DNA of 64,000 nucleotides from Acidisphaera sp. S103 (lineage in GTDB: Bacteria > Pseudomonadota > Alphaproteobacteria > Acetobacterales > Acetobacteraceae): positions 128,924 through 192,923 of the forward strand of contig NZ_LMUJ01000051.1 of assembly GCF_009765975.1 (NCBI RefSeq). Direction: 5' to 3'. The position numbers were made by a program, and so were the translations under genes. The notes below the pieces were generated by a model that had not been told where the DNA came from, did no database searches, and was given only the letters and a program-made list of their open reading frames with translations. Below are positions 9,013-16,906 of this stretch, piece by piece (position 1 is the stretch's first letter; the number at the start of each line of letters is the position of its first letter).

Positions 9013-10469
9013 ATTGCGACGGCACCTTGTTCGGCGGGCCGTGTGTCGTTTTCAGGGCGACGTGTTGCCTGACGCGGTGGCAGCGTTGCTGTCAGCGAAC
9101 GCCGTTCCGACCCCAGCAGTAACGAACCGAACGGGATGAAACGCATGGCGGCGGTGGTTGCCCAGGCGAGGAGCAGGGTGCCGGCGAGGACGATCATGGC
9201 CTTGGCGAGGGCGAACAGCGCCACGCCCAGCAGGGCGTATTGCAGCCAAACGACGAAGACGTAATGGAACAGATACATGCCGAAGGATTTGCCGGCGAGG
9301 TTGTTCAATATCGGCGACGGCCTGGTGGCGAAGCGCAGGCAGGCCCCCATCACGAAGAAACCACCGCTGGCGCAGGCCAGGACGAACGCGATGTCGACGG
9401 CGACGTTCAGGAGGAGTGGATGGGAGGCGGCGTCGATCATCGCCAGGCCGGAAAGGCCCATCCAGAGGATCTGGAAGCCCACGGCGAGACCCAGCCAGGT
9501 GGCCCAGGAGCGGGCCAGTTTGCCGTCGGGGGCGAGCAGGCCGCGTTCCAGCCCGTAGGCACCCACGGCGAGACCGGCGAGGTAATAGACCACGTAGTGC
9601 AATGGCCGGCAGAACTGGACGGCCAATATGCCGTGATTGGACCAGTTCATCGGCGTAAAGATCATCGCCATGGGGACGTAAACGATGGCGGAGGCGGCGG
9701 TCAGCCCGATGAAGAAGTGGCTGGGATGTGTTTTGGCGGATGCCGTGCGGCGGCCGAGGAAGGTGACGAAGCGGGGTGCGATGCGATACAGGGCCGCGGT
9801 GATGACGGTCAGCGCCAGAAGTTGCCACAGGAACCACATCGGGCCGTTGGGCACGAACGGCAGTGCCCGGTAATGCTGCCAGTAGGCGGCGAGGCTGGGA
9901 TCGGCGGCGGTGACCCGGTAGGCGGGGTAGAGCGCGATCGGCATGAGGACGACCAAGGCGAACACGTATGGTATGCCCAGCCTGGTGAACCGTTCGATGA
10001 GGAACTTCAGCGATCCCTTGCGGGAGAGGCTCGACCAGGTGAACAAAGCCGACAGGAAAAACATCAACGTCATCAAGTAGACGTCCTGCCAGGCACAGAA
10101 TATGTCGAATCCGGACCAGCGATGGCTGTCGACAATGGGGAATGCCCGCCATTCGAACGGTGATTTGTCAAATGGAAACGGCTTGGGACCCAGGAAGCCG
10201 AGATAGGCCAGGAAAGAATGGAAAGCGAGGACGGTGACGATGACCATGCCTCGCATATTATTGAGAGCCAGACTGCATTTAGCCCGAGCGTCACTGCTGG
10301 TTGCGCTGTCGATGGTGGGCGTCGGCCGGGCCGGCGCGACGGGATCACGATCTGTTGCGGTCCTGGTCCGGAACTGCGGGACCGTGCGCGCCATCTCCGG
10401 CATGGTAGCGTGGGGGCGATTGGCGAAAACGAGCGATCGCGCGATCGAGAGGGATCGTTCTATGACCAT
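9009..10469 (-). CDS. Membrane acyltransferase (acyltransferase 3 / OafA-like)
   Basis: A 486-residue multi-spanning membrane protein of the acyltransferase-3 family. These proteins transfer acyl groups to sugars or lipids at the membrane. TM1 begins near residue 72 (NNMRGMVIVTVLAFHSFLAYLGF), with the conserved His in the first helix. A long polar N-terminal stretch (1-70) precedes it, so the true start may be further downstream (ATG codons at residues 23 and 26). The FDIFCAWQDVYLMTLMFFLSALF segment matches the family's second helix. The gene is first in an acyltransferase-permease-ATPase operon with 4-bp overlaps, which suggests that the acylated product is the export substrate (inference). 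Confidence 0.82.
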   Translation of the reverse strand: MVIERSLSIARSLVFANRPHATMPEMARTVPQFRTRTATDRDPVAPARPTPTIDSATSSDARAKCSLALNNMRGMVIVTVLAFHSFLAYLGFLGPKPFPFDKSPFEWRAFPIVDSHRWSGFDIFCAWQDVYLMTLMFFLSALFTWSSLSRKGSLKFLIERFTRLGIPYVFALVVLMPIALYPAYRVTAADPSLAAYWQHYRALPFVPNGPMWFLWQLLALTVITAALYRIAPRFVTFLGRRTASAKTHPSHFFIGLTAASAIVYVPMAMIFTPMNWSNHGILAVQFCRPLHYVVYYLAGLAVGAYGLERGLLAPDGKLARSWATWLGLAVGFQILWMGLSGLAMIDAASHPLLLNVAVDIAFVLACASGGFFVMGACLRFATRPSPILNNLAGKSFGMYLFHYVFVVWLQYALLGVALFALAKAMIVLAGTLLLAWATTAAMRFIPFGSLLLGSERRSLTATLPPRQATRRPENDTRPAEQGAVAI

Positions 10470-10615
10470 GACGGCACCGGAAAACGCGTGTCCCGGCCTG
10501 AGGCTGTGCCGGCGAAATCGCTGGAGGCCGCCGAGCGATCGAGGCCGTGTCTTGTTGCTGCCGGCAAAGCGTCGTGGGAGCCCTGATCGAGCACGCGGAA
10601 CCGGTCGTCGGTCAT
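10460..10615 (-). CDS. Small 51-residue protein, possible coupled leader
   Basis: This short frame starts with an ATG at 10615, has a good AAGGA Shine-Dalgarno 7 bases upstream, and ends 10 bp inside the acyltransferase gene. The protein begins MTDDRFRVLDQG, is hydrophilic and rich in Ser/Ala/Arg/Asp, and has no recognised domain, signal peptide or TM segment. The strong ribosome site and the overlap suggest translation coupled to the acyltransferase. A non-functional upstream ORF cannot be excluded. Confidence 0.4.
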   Translation of the reverse strand: MTDDRFRVLDQGSHDALPAATRHGLDRSAASSDFAGTASGRDTRFPVPSWS

Positions 10616-10651
10616 AGGCAATCCTTTTCGCATCGTAAGAGCGTAACGCAT

Positions 10652-11043
10652 ATCTTGGGACGACGTTGCCGAATGAGTATCGGAATCATCTATTAGGGAA
10701 ATTATTTGCCGGTAGTTTTGGCGTTACCTACCGATTTCATCGGCTTAGGTGCTGTTTTTGCTGGATCTGGTGAGTTGCAATCCCGGGTTTCACTTAGTTG
10801 TTTGTTGTAAAGTTAATGAATCGCGCGAAAGTGACTGTGCGATGACGGTGACTGCTGTTTGTCCTGTTGCCGGGATCGTGATGTCTGGACTTTTCTTAAG
10901 GCCCGAGCGCACGATGGAAGGCAACCGCCGCTATCCGGGGAGAGTTTCAGCATCAGGCGTTGTACGCATGCTCGGTTTTCGCCGGTCCTGGAACGGGATC
11001 GGGTCGTTCTTTTGCCCGGAATGCATGGAGAGGCCATTTCACG
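10652..11043. promoter_or_regulatory. Divergent intergenic region, AT-richer, probable promoters
   Basis: 392 bp between two divergent transcription units. The part at about 10670-10830 is clearly richer in A+T than the flanking genes (for example TATTAGGGAAATTATTTGCC), as expected for promoters. I cannot assign a specific -35/-10 pair or operator. No gene is supported; open frames here lack ribosome sites and domains. Confidence 0.45.
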
Positions 11044-11655
11044 ATGTTTCGGAAGCCGTTCGGATGGACGATCGCGTTGGCCGGATTGACCGCGGCGGTG
11101 CTTGCCGGTTTCTCCGTTCTCGCCGCGACCGGGCCGACGGACCCGCCTGGCCAGCCGGCTGAGGCGTGCGCGAAATCGACCGGATCGTTCAAGCAACTCG
11201 CGATGATCGACAACGAAACCGACGGGAGCTTCCAGTGCCTGGGCGTGTTGCTGGATGGTGGTGCGATCAAGGCAATCCGCGTGGAGACGCATCGTTTCGC
11301 CTCGGCGGCGCGGCGCAAGGAGACCGAACAGGTGAAGGTCGAGGAATTCTCGCAGGCTGTCATCGAAAGCAGTCGCGGTGCGGTCCTGGACGGTGTTCCC
11401 GGGCATGACGCGATCATCTTGCGGGGCCATTTCTCCGACGCGTCTGACCGGTTGCAGCTTGTGACCACGTTCCTCTACAACGGCTTTACCAGCGAATACC
11501 GCAGTTGCCAGATGACGCTGGACCATACGCCGGGCGCGGGCTGGCATTTGGTCAACGGGCGGGACCAGACCATCTCCCACATCATGGTCAAGACGCGGGA
11601 AATTCCTTTGATTGGCACGTTTGGCATTGCCAATCTGGAGGGAGCCTGCACCTAG
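11044..11655 (+). CDS. Exported protein of unknown function
   Basis: A 203-residue protein with an N-terminal signal peptide or anchor (FGWTIALAGLTAAVLAGFSVLAATG) followed by a soluble domain. No family was recognised. The mature part contains three cysteines (near residues 42, 62 and 153) plus one three residues from the C-terminus (GACT), so disulfides are possible. The start ATG 11044 is chosen because it puts the hydrophobic segment at residues 8-28; an in-frame ATG at 10960 would add 28 residues before it. It is a single-gene unit that ends at a hairpin shared with the convergent adaptor gene. Confidence 0.7.
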   Translation: MFRKPFGWTIALAGLTAAVLAGFSVLAATGPTDPPGQPAEACAKSTGSFKQLAMIDNETDGSFQCLGVLLDGGAIKAIRVETHRFASAARRKETEQVKVEEFSQAVIESSRGAVLDGVPGHDAIILRGHFSDASDRLQLVTTFLYNGFTSEYRSCQMTLDHTPGAGWHLVNGRDQTISHIMVKTREIPLIGTFGIANLEGACT

Positions 11656-11663
11656 TGTCCTGC

Positions 11664-11700
11664 CCCAGAAGTTCGTCGCATTCTGCGACGGATTTCTGGG
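11664..11700. terminator. Hairpin between convergent genes
   Basis: The arms CCCAGAA+CGTCGCA and TGCGACG+TTCTGGG pair with one 3-nt internal mismatch and a TTC loop. It lies 8 bp after the stop of the exported protein and upstream of the convergent adaptor gene end. There is no U-tract, so it may act as a Rho-independent-like or RNA-stabilising structure. Confidence 0.5.
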
Positions 11701-11783
11701 ATCGGCAGGCCACTGAACACAAAGAGCTTTGTTTGATCGCATGATTCACGCGCTCTGGACGTTCCGCCCAGCGCGATCATGCT

Positions 11784-13025
11784 CTAGTGACGTGCATCCC
11801 GGCTGGTGCCTGGCGCGGTCGGCTGGTCCGGCTCCTGGCCCGCGCCGGCGTCCAGCCTGGCGAGGCTGACCTTGCTGCCGTCGGACAGGCGGGATGCGCC
11901 CTCGGTCACCACGGCCTGTCCCCCGTTCAACCCGGCGGCGACGATCGAACCCTGCTCGTCTTCGTATCCGACGGTCACCAGCCGGCGGGTCGCGGTGTCG
12001 TGGTCGATCACGAAAACATAGGGGCCGTGCGGGCCGCGCTGGATCGCCGCCGGCGGCACGACCACCGCACCCTTGGCGATGTCGGTGCGCAACCGGATGC
12101 TGACGAAGCCGCCGGGCCAGAGGCGATGCCGGGCATTGGGGAAGACCGCCTTCAGCTTGATCGTGCCGGTGGTGGAATCAACCTGGTTGTCCAGCACCGT
12201 CAGCGTGCCGGTGTCCAGCAATCTGGATGCGCCGCCGGTGGCGTCCTGGGCCAGCGCCAGGACCTGTGGGGTGCCGTCGGCCATCGCCTTCGCCACCGTG
12301 GGCAGGGCCTGCTGCGGCAGGGTGAACAGCACCGCGATCGGTTCAAGCTGCGTGATGACCACCATGCCGGTGGTGTCGGCCGCGTGGACGATGTTGCCGG
12401 GATCGACCTGTCTGATGCCGGTGCGGCCGTCGATCGGCGAGACGATGGTGGTGTAGCTCAGTTGCGTTCGCGCGGTGTCGATTTGCGCCTGGTCCTGCTG
12501 CACCAGGGCCTCAAACTGCGCGACCTGGGCCTTGGCGGTATCCGCCTGCTGTGCCGAGGTATAGTTGTTCGCCACCAGCTTCTGGTAACGGGCCAGGTCC
12601 AAACGGGCGTTGGCGAGTTGCGCCTGATCCTGCGCCTTCTTGGCGATGGCGCTATCCAGCGCCGCCTGATACGTGCGCGGGTCGATCTGCGCCAGCACGT
12701 CGCCTTTGTGGACGTCCTGGCCCTCCTTGAAGTTCACGCTCAGCAGCGGACCATCGACCATCACCTTCATCGTGACGGTGTAGAACGCCTGCACGGTGCC
12801 CAGCCCGTCTTGATAGATCGGCACGTCCTTCGTCGCCGCGGCGACGGTCAGCACGGGGATCGGCTGGCCGGCCGTGGCGTCGCGCTTGTTGGCTGCCGGG
12901 GGAACGGCGGGGAAAAACCAGATCGCGTAGACGATGGCGGCGACGGCCAGCAGGCACAGCGCTATCATGCCCCAGCGGCGCGGTTTGGACCTTGTTTGGA
13001 GGGGTTCGCGGGTCAGGGCATCCAT
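11784..13025 (-). CDS. RND efflux periplasmic adaptor (MdtA/AcrA-like)
   Basis: A 413-residue membrane fusion protein. It has an N-terminal TM/signal anchor (MIALCLLAVAAIVYAIWFF, residues 19-38), a lipoyl half-motif (GPLLSVNFKEGQDVHKGDVLAQID), a coiled-coil hairpin rich in Ala/Gln (about 120-200, with ARYQKLVANN), the second lipoyl half (IVSPIDGRTGIRQVDPGNIV) and a C-terminal beta-barrel/MP domain. This is the MdtA branch. It would bridge an inner-membrane RND pump and an outer-membrane factor. No RND pump gene is adjacent: the outer-membrane factor is upstream across a minisatellite, and downstream is a convergent unrelated gene. Confidence 0.9.
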   Translation of the reverse strand: MDALTREPLQTRSKPRRWGMIALCLLAVAAIVYAIWFFPAVPPAANKRDATAGQPIPVLTVAAATKDVPIYQDGLGTVQAFYTVTMKVMVDGPLLSVNFKEGQDVHKGDVLAQIDPRTYQAALDSAIAKKAQDQAQLANARLDLARYQKLVANNYTSAQQADTAKAQVAQFEALVQQDQAQIDTARTQLSYTTIVSPIDGRTGIRQVDPGNIVHAADTTGMVVITQLEPIAVLFTLPQQALPTVAKAMADGTPQVLALAQDATGGASRLLDTGTLTVLDNQVDSTTGTIKLKAVFPNARHRLWPGGFVSIRLRTDIAKGAVVVPPAAIQRGPHGPYVFVIDHDTATRRLVTVGYEDEQGSIVAAGLNGGQAVVTEGASRLSDGSKVSLARLDAGAGQEPDQPTAPGTSRDARH

Positions 13026-13141
13026 GCGGGGGCGCTTTCCAATGCCGCCTGGCGATGCTGGTCCGGTTGCAGAGACGTTGCTCTCATCATTATCGCTGAG
13101 CCTGTCTCGGCTATCCGCGTTTCGCCGGCCGATGCGAAGAT

Positions 13142-13160
13142 GGCCGGGACACGCCCGGCC
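13142..13160. repeat. REP-like hairpin at the head of the minisatellite
   Basis: Arms GGCCGG and CCGGCC with loop GACACGC, followed directly by ATGACGG. It matches the element at 2869-2887 in arms and trailer. Its trailer is the first unit of the 24-bp array, which suggests the array grew from a REP element. Confidence 0.6.
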
Positions 13161-13496
13161 ATGACGGATCGGCCAGGACCGGCCATGACGGATCGACCGG
13201 GACCGGCGATGACGGATCGACCGGGACCGGCGATGACGGATCGACCGGGACCGGCGATGACGGATCGGCCAGGACCGGCCATGACGGATCGGCCAGGACC
13301 GGCCATGACGGATCGACCGGGACCGGCGATGACGGATCGACCGGGACCGGCGATGACGGATCGGCTAGGACCGGCGATGACGGATCGACCGGGACCGGCG
13401 ATGACGGATCGACCGGGACCGGCGGTGACGGATCGACCGGGACCGGCGATGACGGATCGACCGGGACCGGTCATGACGGATCGACCGGGAAATGCG
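13161..13496. repeat. 24-bp minisatellite, 14 tandem copies
   Basis: Fourteen consecutive 24-bp units starting at 13161, consensus ATGACGGATCGACCGGGACC plus GGCG. Variants are interspersed: units 1, 5 and 6 carry GGCCAGGACC, unit 9 carries GGCTAGG, unit 12 begins GTG, and the last unit degenerates after GGGA. The mixed order of variants indicates duplication of multi-unit blocks. The unit length is a multiple of three, so the array is open in several frames on both strands. This explains spurious long ORFs here (Met-Thr-Asp-Arg-Pro-Gly-Pro-Ala repeats) and does not show coding. Confidence 0.95.
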
Positions 13497-13500
13497 TCTC

Positions 13501-15000
13501 TCACTTGACATTCCCTCCTACCGGCAGCGCCATGCCGCCAGGGACCATACCGGGGGCCAGGCCGGGGAATTGGTCGGTCACCGAACGATCCGGTTCCGTC
13601 CAACCTCCACCGAGAGCCTTGTATAGAGTCAGCAACGCCTGCGCACGTGCCAAGCGAACCTGGACCAACGTATCTTCAGCACTAAAAAGGGTAGTCTCCG
13701 CCGTCAGCACGGTGGTGATATCGACCGTTCCCGCCTCCATCTGCGCCCGCGCGATCGTCGCCGCCCGCCGAGCGGTCTCGACAGCGACGGCCTGCAGCCG
13801 CTCCTGTTCGGTGGCGTAGCGCCAGGCGGTCAGTGCGGTGTCGACATCGGTGAACGCCTGCACCACCGCTTTACGATAGTCCGCCAGCAGTTCATCGTAC
13901 CGCCCCTTCGCCAGATCGAGTTGCCCGCGCAGCGTGCCGCCGTCGAAAATCGGCAGCGTCAGGCCCTCGGCCACCGAAGCGAGTGCCCCGCCCGGCGTCA
14001 CCAGCCGGTTCAGCGCCGGCGCCTGATAGCCGGCGCTGGCGGTCAGCTGGATGCTGGGAAAGAACGCGGCCCGAGCCACGGTGATGCTGAAATTCTGCGC
14101 CACAAGCTGGGCCTCGGCCAAGGCGACGTCGGGGCGGCGCGCCAGCAGTTCCGAGGGCAGGCCGGGTGCGACCGGCGGCAGCGCGAGTGTGGTCAAGGTG
14201 CCGGGTGTGACGGCGATGCGCTCCGGCGGCTGACCCGTCAGGATGCCGAGGGCGATGACCTGCTGGTCCAACTGGCTGGCAAAGTTGGGGATGGTGGCGC
14301 GTACGCCGGCGACCAGGGATTCCTGCTGGGCGATGTCCAACTGGTTGGCGGTGCCGGCGTCGAAGCGGCCTTTTATCACCGCGAGGGTGTGCTCCGAGTC
14401 CGCCAGGTTGCCGCGCGCCACGGCCAGACGGTCGGCCAGCGACAAAGCGGTGAACCAGGTGTTGGCGACGTTGGTGACGACTGTCAGCGCCACCGTCTGC
14501 TGATCGAACCGGCTGAACATCGCGGACGCCACCGCCGACTGACGGGCGGCTCGGTTTTTGCCCCAGAAATCCAGCTCGTAGCTGGCGCTGAGGCCGGTGC
14601 TGTAGCTGTGGAAATCGAAGCCGGCGTTGCTTACCAGCGTGCTGCCGGTGTTGATGCCTTCATGCTGCCAGGACGCGCCGGCGTTGCCGCCGATATTGGG
14701 CAGCAGCGACGCGCCGGCGATGCGGACCTGGGCATCCGCCTGCCGGACCCGGGCGATCGCGGCGGCGATGTCGAAGTTGCGGGTGCGGGCGGCCTGGATC
14801 AGCGCGTTCAGTTCCGGCGACCGGAAGCCCTGCCACCAGACGGTGGACGGCCACGCGGCCGCTTCGGTTGCCGCGGTTGCCCGGTAGGCCTGGGGCAGGT
14901 CGAGCGCCGGGCGTTGGTAGTCGTGCCCGACGTCGCACGCCGCCACGACGGCGACGGCGGCGGCCAGGGCGAACAGGGTCGGCGCGCGGCGGCTTTGCAA
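13501..15000 (-). CDS. Outer-membrane efflux lipoprotein (NodT/OprM family)
   Basis: A TolC-type outer-membrane factor. Near the N-terminus is a lipoprotein signal (PTLFALAAAVAVVAAC, lipobox VAAC), followed by DYQRPALDLPQAYR, the usual start of mature NodT-family proteins. Two OEP repeats follow, with the LARRPDVALAEAQL and FFPSIQLTASAGYQ motifs, and the C-terminal repeat has TALTAWRYA and TLYKALGGGW. The start is uncertain. The frame is open far upstream, and no ATG lies between a distant Met and the signal peptide. I chose a TTG at 15000, which gives a normal lipoprotein signal and 499 residues. The adaptor gene follows on the same strand after the minisatellite. Confidence 0.85.
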   Translation of the reverse strand: MQSRRAPTLFALAAAVAVVAACDVGHDYQRPALDLPQAYRATAATEAAAWPSTVWWQGFRSPELNALIQAARTRNFDIAAAIARVRQADAQVRIAGASLLPNIGGNAGASWQHEGINTGSTLVSNAGFDFHSYSTGLSASYELDFWGKNRAARQSAVASAMFSRFDQQTVALTVVTNVANTWFTALSLADRLAVARGNLADSEHTLAVIKGRFDAGTANQLDIAQQESLVAGVRATIPNFASQLDQQVIALGILTGQPPERIAVTPGTLTTLALPPVAPGLPSELLARRPDVALAEAQLVAQNFSITVARAAFFPSIQLTASAGYQAPALNRLVTPGGALASVAEGLTLPIFDGGTLRGQLDLAKGRYDELLADYRKAVVQAFTDVDTALTAWRYATEQERLQAVAVETARRAATIARAQMEAGTVDITTVLTAETTLFSAEDTLVQVRLARAQALLTLYKALGGGWTEPDRSVTDQFPGLAPGMVPGGMALPVGGNVK

Positions 15001-15310
15001 TGGATGGGCACCCGGGTTCGTCTTGCCCCGGCCCCGGGGATCGGTGGGCCAGGGATTCCGGGTGCCTCTGTAACGGTGGTGTGTCCGCCGGGCGAGTCCC
15101 GGGTGACGCGCTATGGCACGCAGGTGGACAGCTGCATCGCGGATGAATGGCGACCGATACGTTGCCTGAAGCCATCCCGGGCAGGGGGCGGCTTCCCACT
15201 TATCAGCCTGTACGCCGCTTTCCGTGGCGGAAGACGGCCTTGCACCATCTCTCGGTATATGCAAAACGCCCCGCATACTGGAATCAATTCCAACGGGGAG
15301 ACGTCCGGGG
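15001..15310. promoter_or_regulatory. Divergent promoter region, OMF versus livG
   Basis: 310 bp between the divergent outer-membrane-factor gene and livG. It ends with a ribosome site (GGGGAGACG) before the livG GTG. The part nearest livG is AT-richer (ATATGCAAAACG and TGGAATCAATTCCAAC, the latter containing the palindrome GGAATCAATTCC with one mismatch-free core). I see no known riboswitch. No gene is supported. Confidence 0.4.
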
Positions 15311-16063
15311 GTGACAGACACCATCCTGGAGACAGACGGCCTGACGCGTGAATTCGGCGGCTTCGTTGCTGTCGATGGCGTTTCGCTGCGTGTTGAAGCA
15401 GGGACTATCCACGCGTTGATCGGCCCCAACGGCGCCGGCAAGACGACGTGTTTCAACCTGCTGACCGCTTTCCTACCGCCCTCACGCGGCAAGATCAAAT
15501 TCAAGGGCCGCGACATCACCGGCATGAAGCCGGCCATGGTTGCTCGGCTGGGCCTGGTCCGCAGCTTCCAGATTTCCGCCGTGTTCCCGCATCTGACCGC
15601 GCTGGAAAACGTCCGGCTGGCGTTGCAGCGGTCCCGTGGCGCGAGCTACGACTTCTGGCGGTCCGAAAGCTCGCTGAAGGTCTTCGACGAACGGGCCCGC
15701 GAACTGCTGTCCGACGTCGGCCTGTCCGGTTTTGCCCAAACCGTGGTTGCCGACCTGCCCTACGGCCTGAAGCGCGCGCTGGAGATCGCCACCACCCTGG
15801 CGTTGGACCCCGAGATGCTGCTGCTGGACGAACCCACCGCCGGCATGGCGCATGGCGACGTGGACCGGATCGTCGAGCTGATCAAGCGCATCCGCAAGGG
15901 CCGCACCATACTGATGGTGGAACATAATCTTTCGGTTGTGGAAGGCCTTTGCGATACGATCACTGTGTTGACCCGAGGCAAGGTCCTGGCCGAGGGCACC
16001 TACGACACGGTGTCGAAGAACCCCGAAGTGATCGCCGCCTATCTGGGAACCGTCGATGCTTGA
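15311..16063 (+). CDS. livG: Branched-chain amino acid-type ABC ATPase LivG
   Basis: A 250-residue ATPase of the LivG family. Walker A is GPNGAGKTTCFN, the LivG-specific insertion contains LGLVRSFQISAVFPHLTALENV, the signature region is DLPYGLKRALEIATTLA, Walker B is MLLLDEPTAGMA, and the switch His is in MVEHNLSVV. It starts with GTG at 15311 behind a GGGGAG ribosome site; this start is preferred over an upstream in-frame ATG at 15224 because the LivG fold begins TILETDGLTREFGG. The C-terminus AAYLGTVDA is typical. It is the first gene of a six-gene liv-type operon, 8 bp before livF. The substrate may be a branched amino acid, amide or other small carbonyl compound. Confidence 0.93.
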   Translation: MTDTILETDGLTREFGGFVAVDGVSLRVEAGTIHALIGPNGAGKTTCFNLLTAFLPPSRGKIKFKGRDITGMKPAMVARLGLVRSFQISAVFPHLTALENVRLALQRSRGASYDFWRSESSLKVFDERARELLSDVGLSGFAQTVVADLPYGLKRALEIATTLALDPEMLLLDEPTAGMAHGDVDRIVELIKRIRKGRTILMVEHNLSVVEGLCDTITVLTRGKVLAEGTYDTVSKNPEVIAAYLGTVDA

Positions 16064-16071
16064 ACTCCCCC

Positions 16072-16767
16072 ATGCTTGAAATCAGCGGGCTGAATGCCTG
16101 GTACGGCGAAAGCCACATCCTGCACGGTGTCGATCTCGAAGTTCGCGAAGGCGAGGTGGTCACGCTTCTTGGCCGCAACGGTGCCGGCAAGACCACCACG
16201 ATGAAATCGATCATGGGCCTGGTGCCGCGCCGCGAGGGCAGCGTGAAATTCCGCGGCGGCGAGACGATCAGGATGATGTCGAACCAGATCGCCCATGCCG
16301 GCATCGCCATCTGCCCCGAAGAACGCGGCATCTTCGGCACGCTGTCCGTCACCGAGAACCTGAAGCTGCCGCCTGTCATCGCCCCCGGCGGGCTGTCGGT
16401 AGACGAGATCTACACGTTGTTTCCCAACCTGAAGGAACGGGCCAGGACCGCCCACGGCACCAAACTGTCGGGCGGCGAGCAACAGATGCTGGCGATCGGC
16501 CGCATCCTGCGCACCGGCTCGAAGATGCTGCTGCTGGATGAGCCGACCGAGGGGCTGGCGCCGGTGATCGTGCAGCAGATCGGCCGGACGATCCGGGAGA
16601 TCAAGAACCGCGGCTTCACCGTGCTGCTGGTGGAGCAGAATTTCCGTTTCGCCGCGACGGTCGCGGATCGTCATTACGTCATGGAACACGGCAAGATTGT
16701 CGATATGATCCCGAACCAGTTACTCGAGTCCAGCATGGACAAGCTGCACGAATACCTGGGGGTTTGA
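16072..16767 (+). CDS. livF: Branched-chain amino acid-type ABC ATPase LivF
   Basis: A 231-residue second ATPase. The start MLEISGLNAWYGESHILHGV is typical of LivF. Walker A is GRNGAGKTTTMKSI, the IAICPEERGIFGTLSVTENL segment is diagnostic for LivF, the signature is LSGGEQQMLAIGR, and Walker B is MLLLDEPTEGLAP. The C-terminus ends EYLGV. It pairs with LivG at the cytoplasmic face of the LivH/LivM permease. An intergenic space of about 140 bp to the first binding-protein gene may hold a promoter or processing site, which would allow higher expression of the binding proteins. Confidence 0.93.
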   Translation: MLEISGLNAWYGESHILHGVDLEVREGEVVTLLGRNGAGKTTTMKSIMGLVPRREGSVKFRGGETIRMMSNQIAHAGIAICPEERGIFGTLSVTENLKLPPVIAPGGLSVDEIYTLFPNLKERARTAHGTKLSGGEQQMLAIGRILRTGSKMLLLDEPTEGLAPVIVQQIGRTIREIKNRGFTVLLVEQNFRFAATVADRHYVMEHGKIVDMIPNQLLESSMDKLHEYLGV

Positions 16768-16906
16768 GACCGCGACTTCCGCCCGACTAGGCGCCGTAAT
16801 TCGGCTTACGGCAAACGGACTGCAGGACGGCGCCGGCCCGCCCACCAACCCGCCGGCAAAGGGAGACCGGGGCGCCCCGCGAAAGGCCCCGAAAGGAGTT
16901 GGCGTG

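Noticed and set aside
13161-13496. Possible CRISPR array
   Set aside because: Units are contiguous 24-bp repeats with no unique spacers, and no cas gene is nearby.
11787-13508. Long plus-strand frame ending in MTDRPGPA repeats
   Set aside because: It is antisense to the adaptor gene and runs through the minisatellite, whose 24-bp period keeps frames open. There is no ribosome site or domain.
13013-13603. Minus-strand frame with GRSVIAGP repeats
   Set aside because: It arises from the same minisatellite. It overlaps the end of the outer-membrane-factor gene in another frame and has no ribosome site.
15001-15537. N-terminal extension of the outer-membrane factor to an ATG at 15537
   Set aside because: It would place a lipoprotein signal about 180 residues into the protein and overlap livG and its promoter on the other strand.
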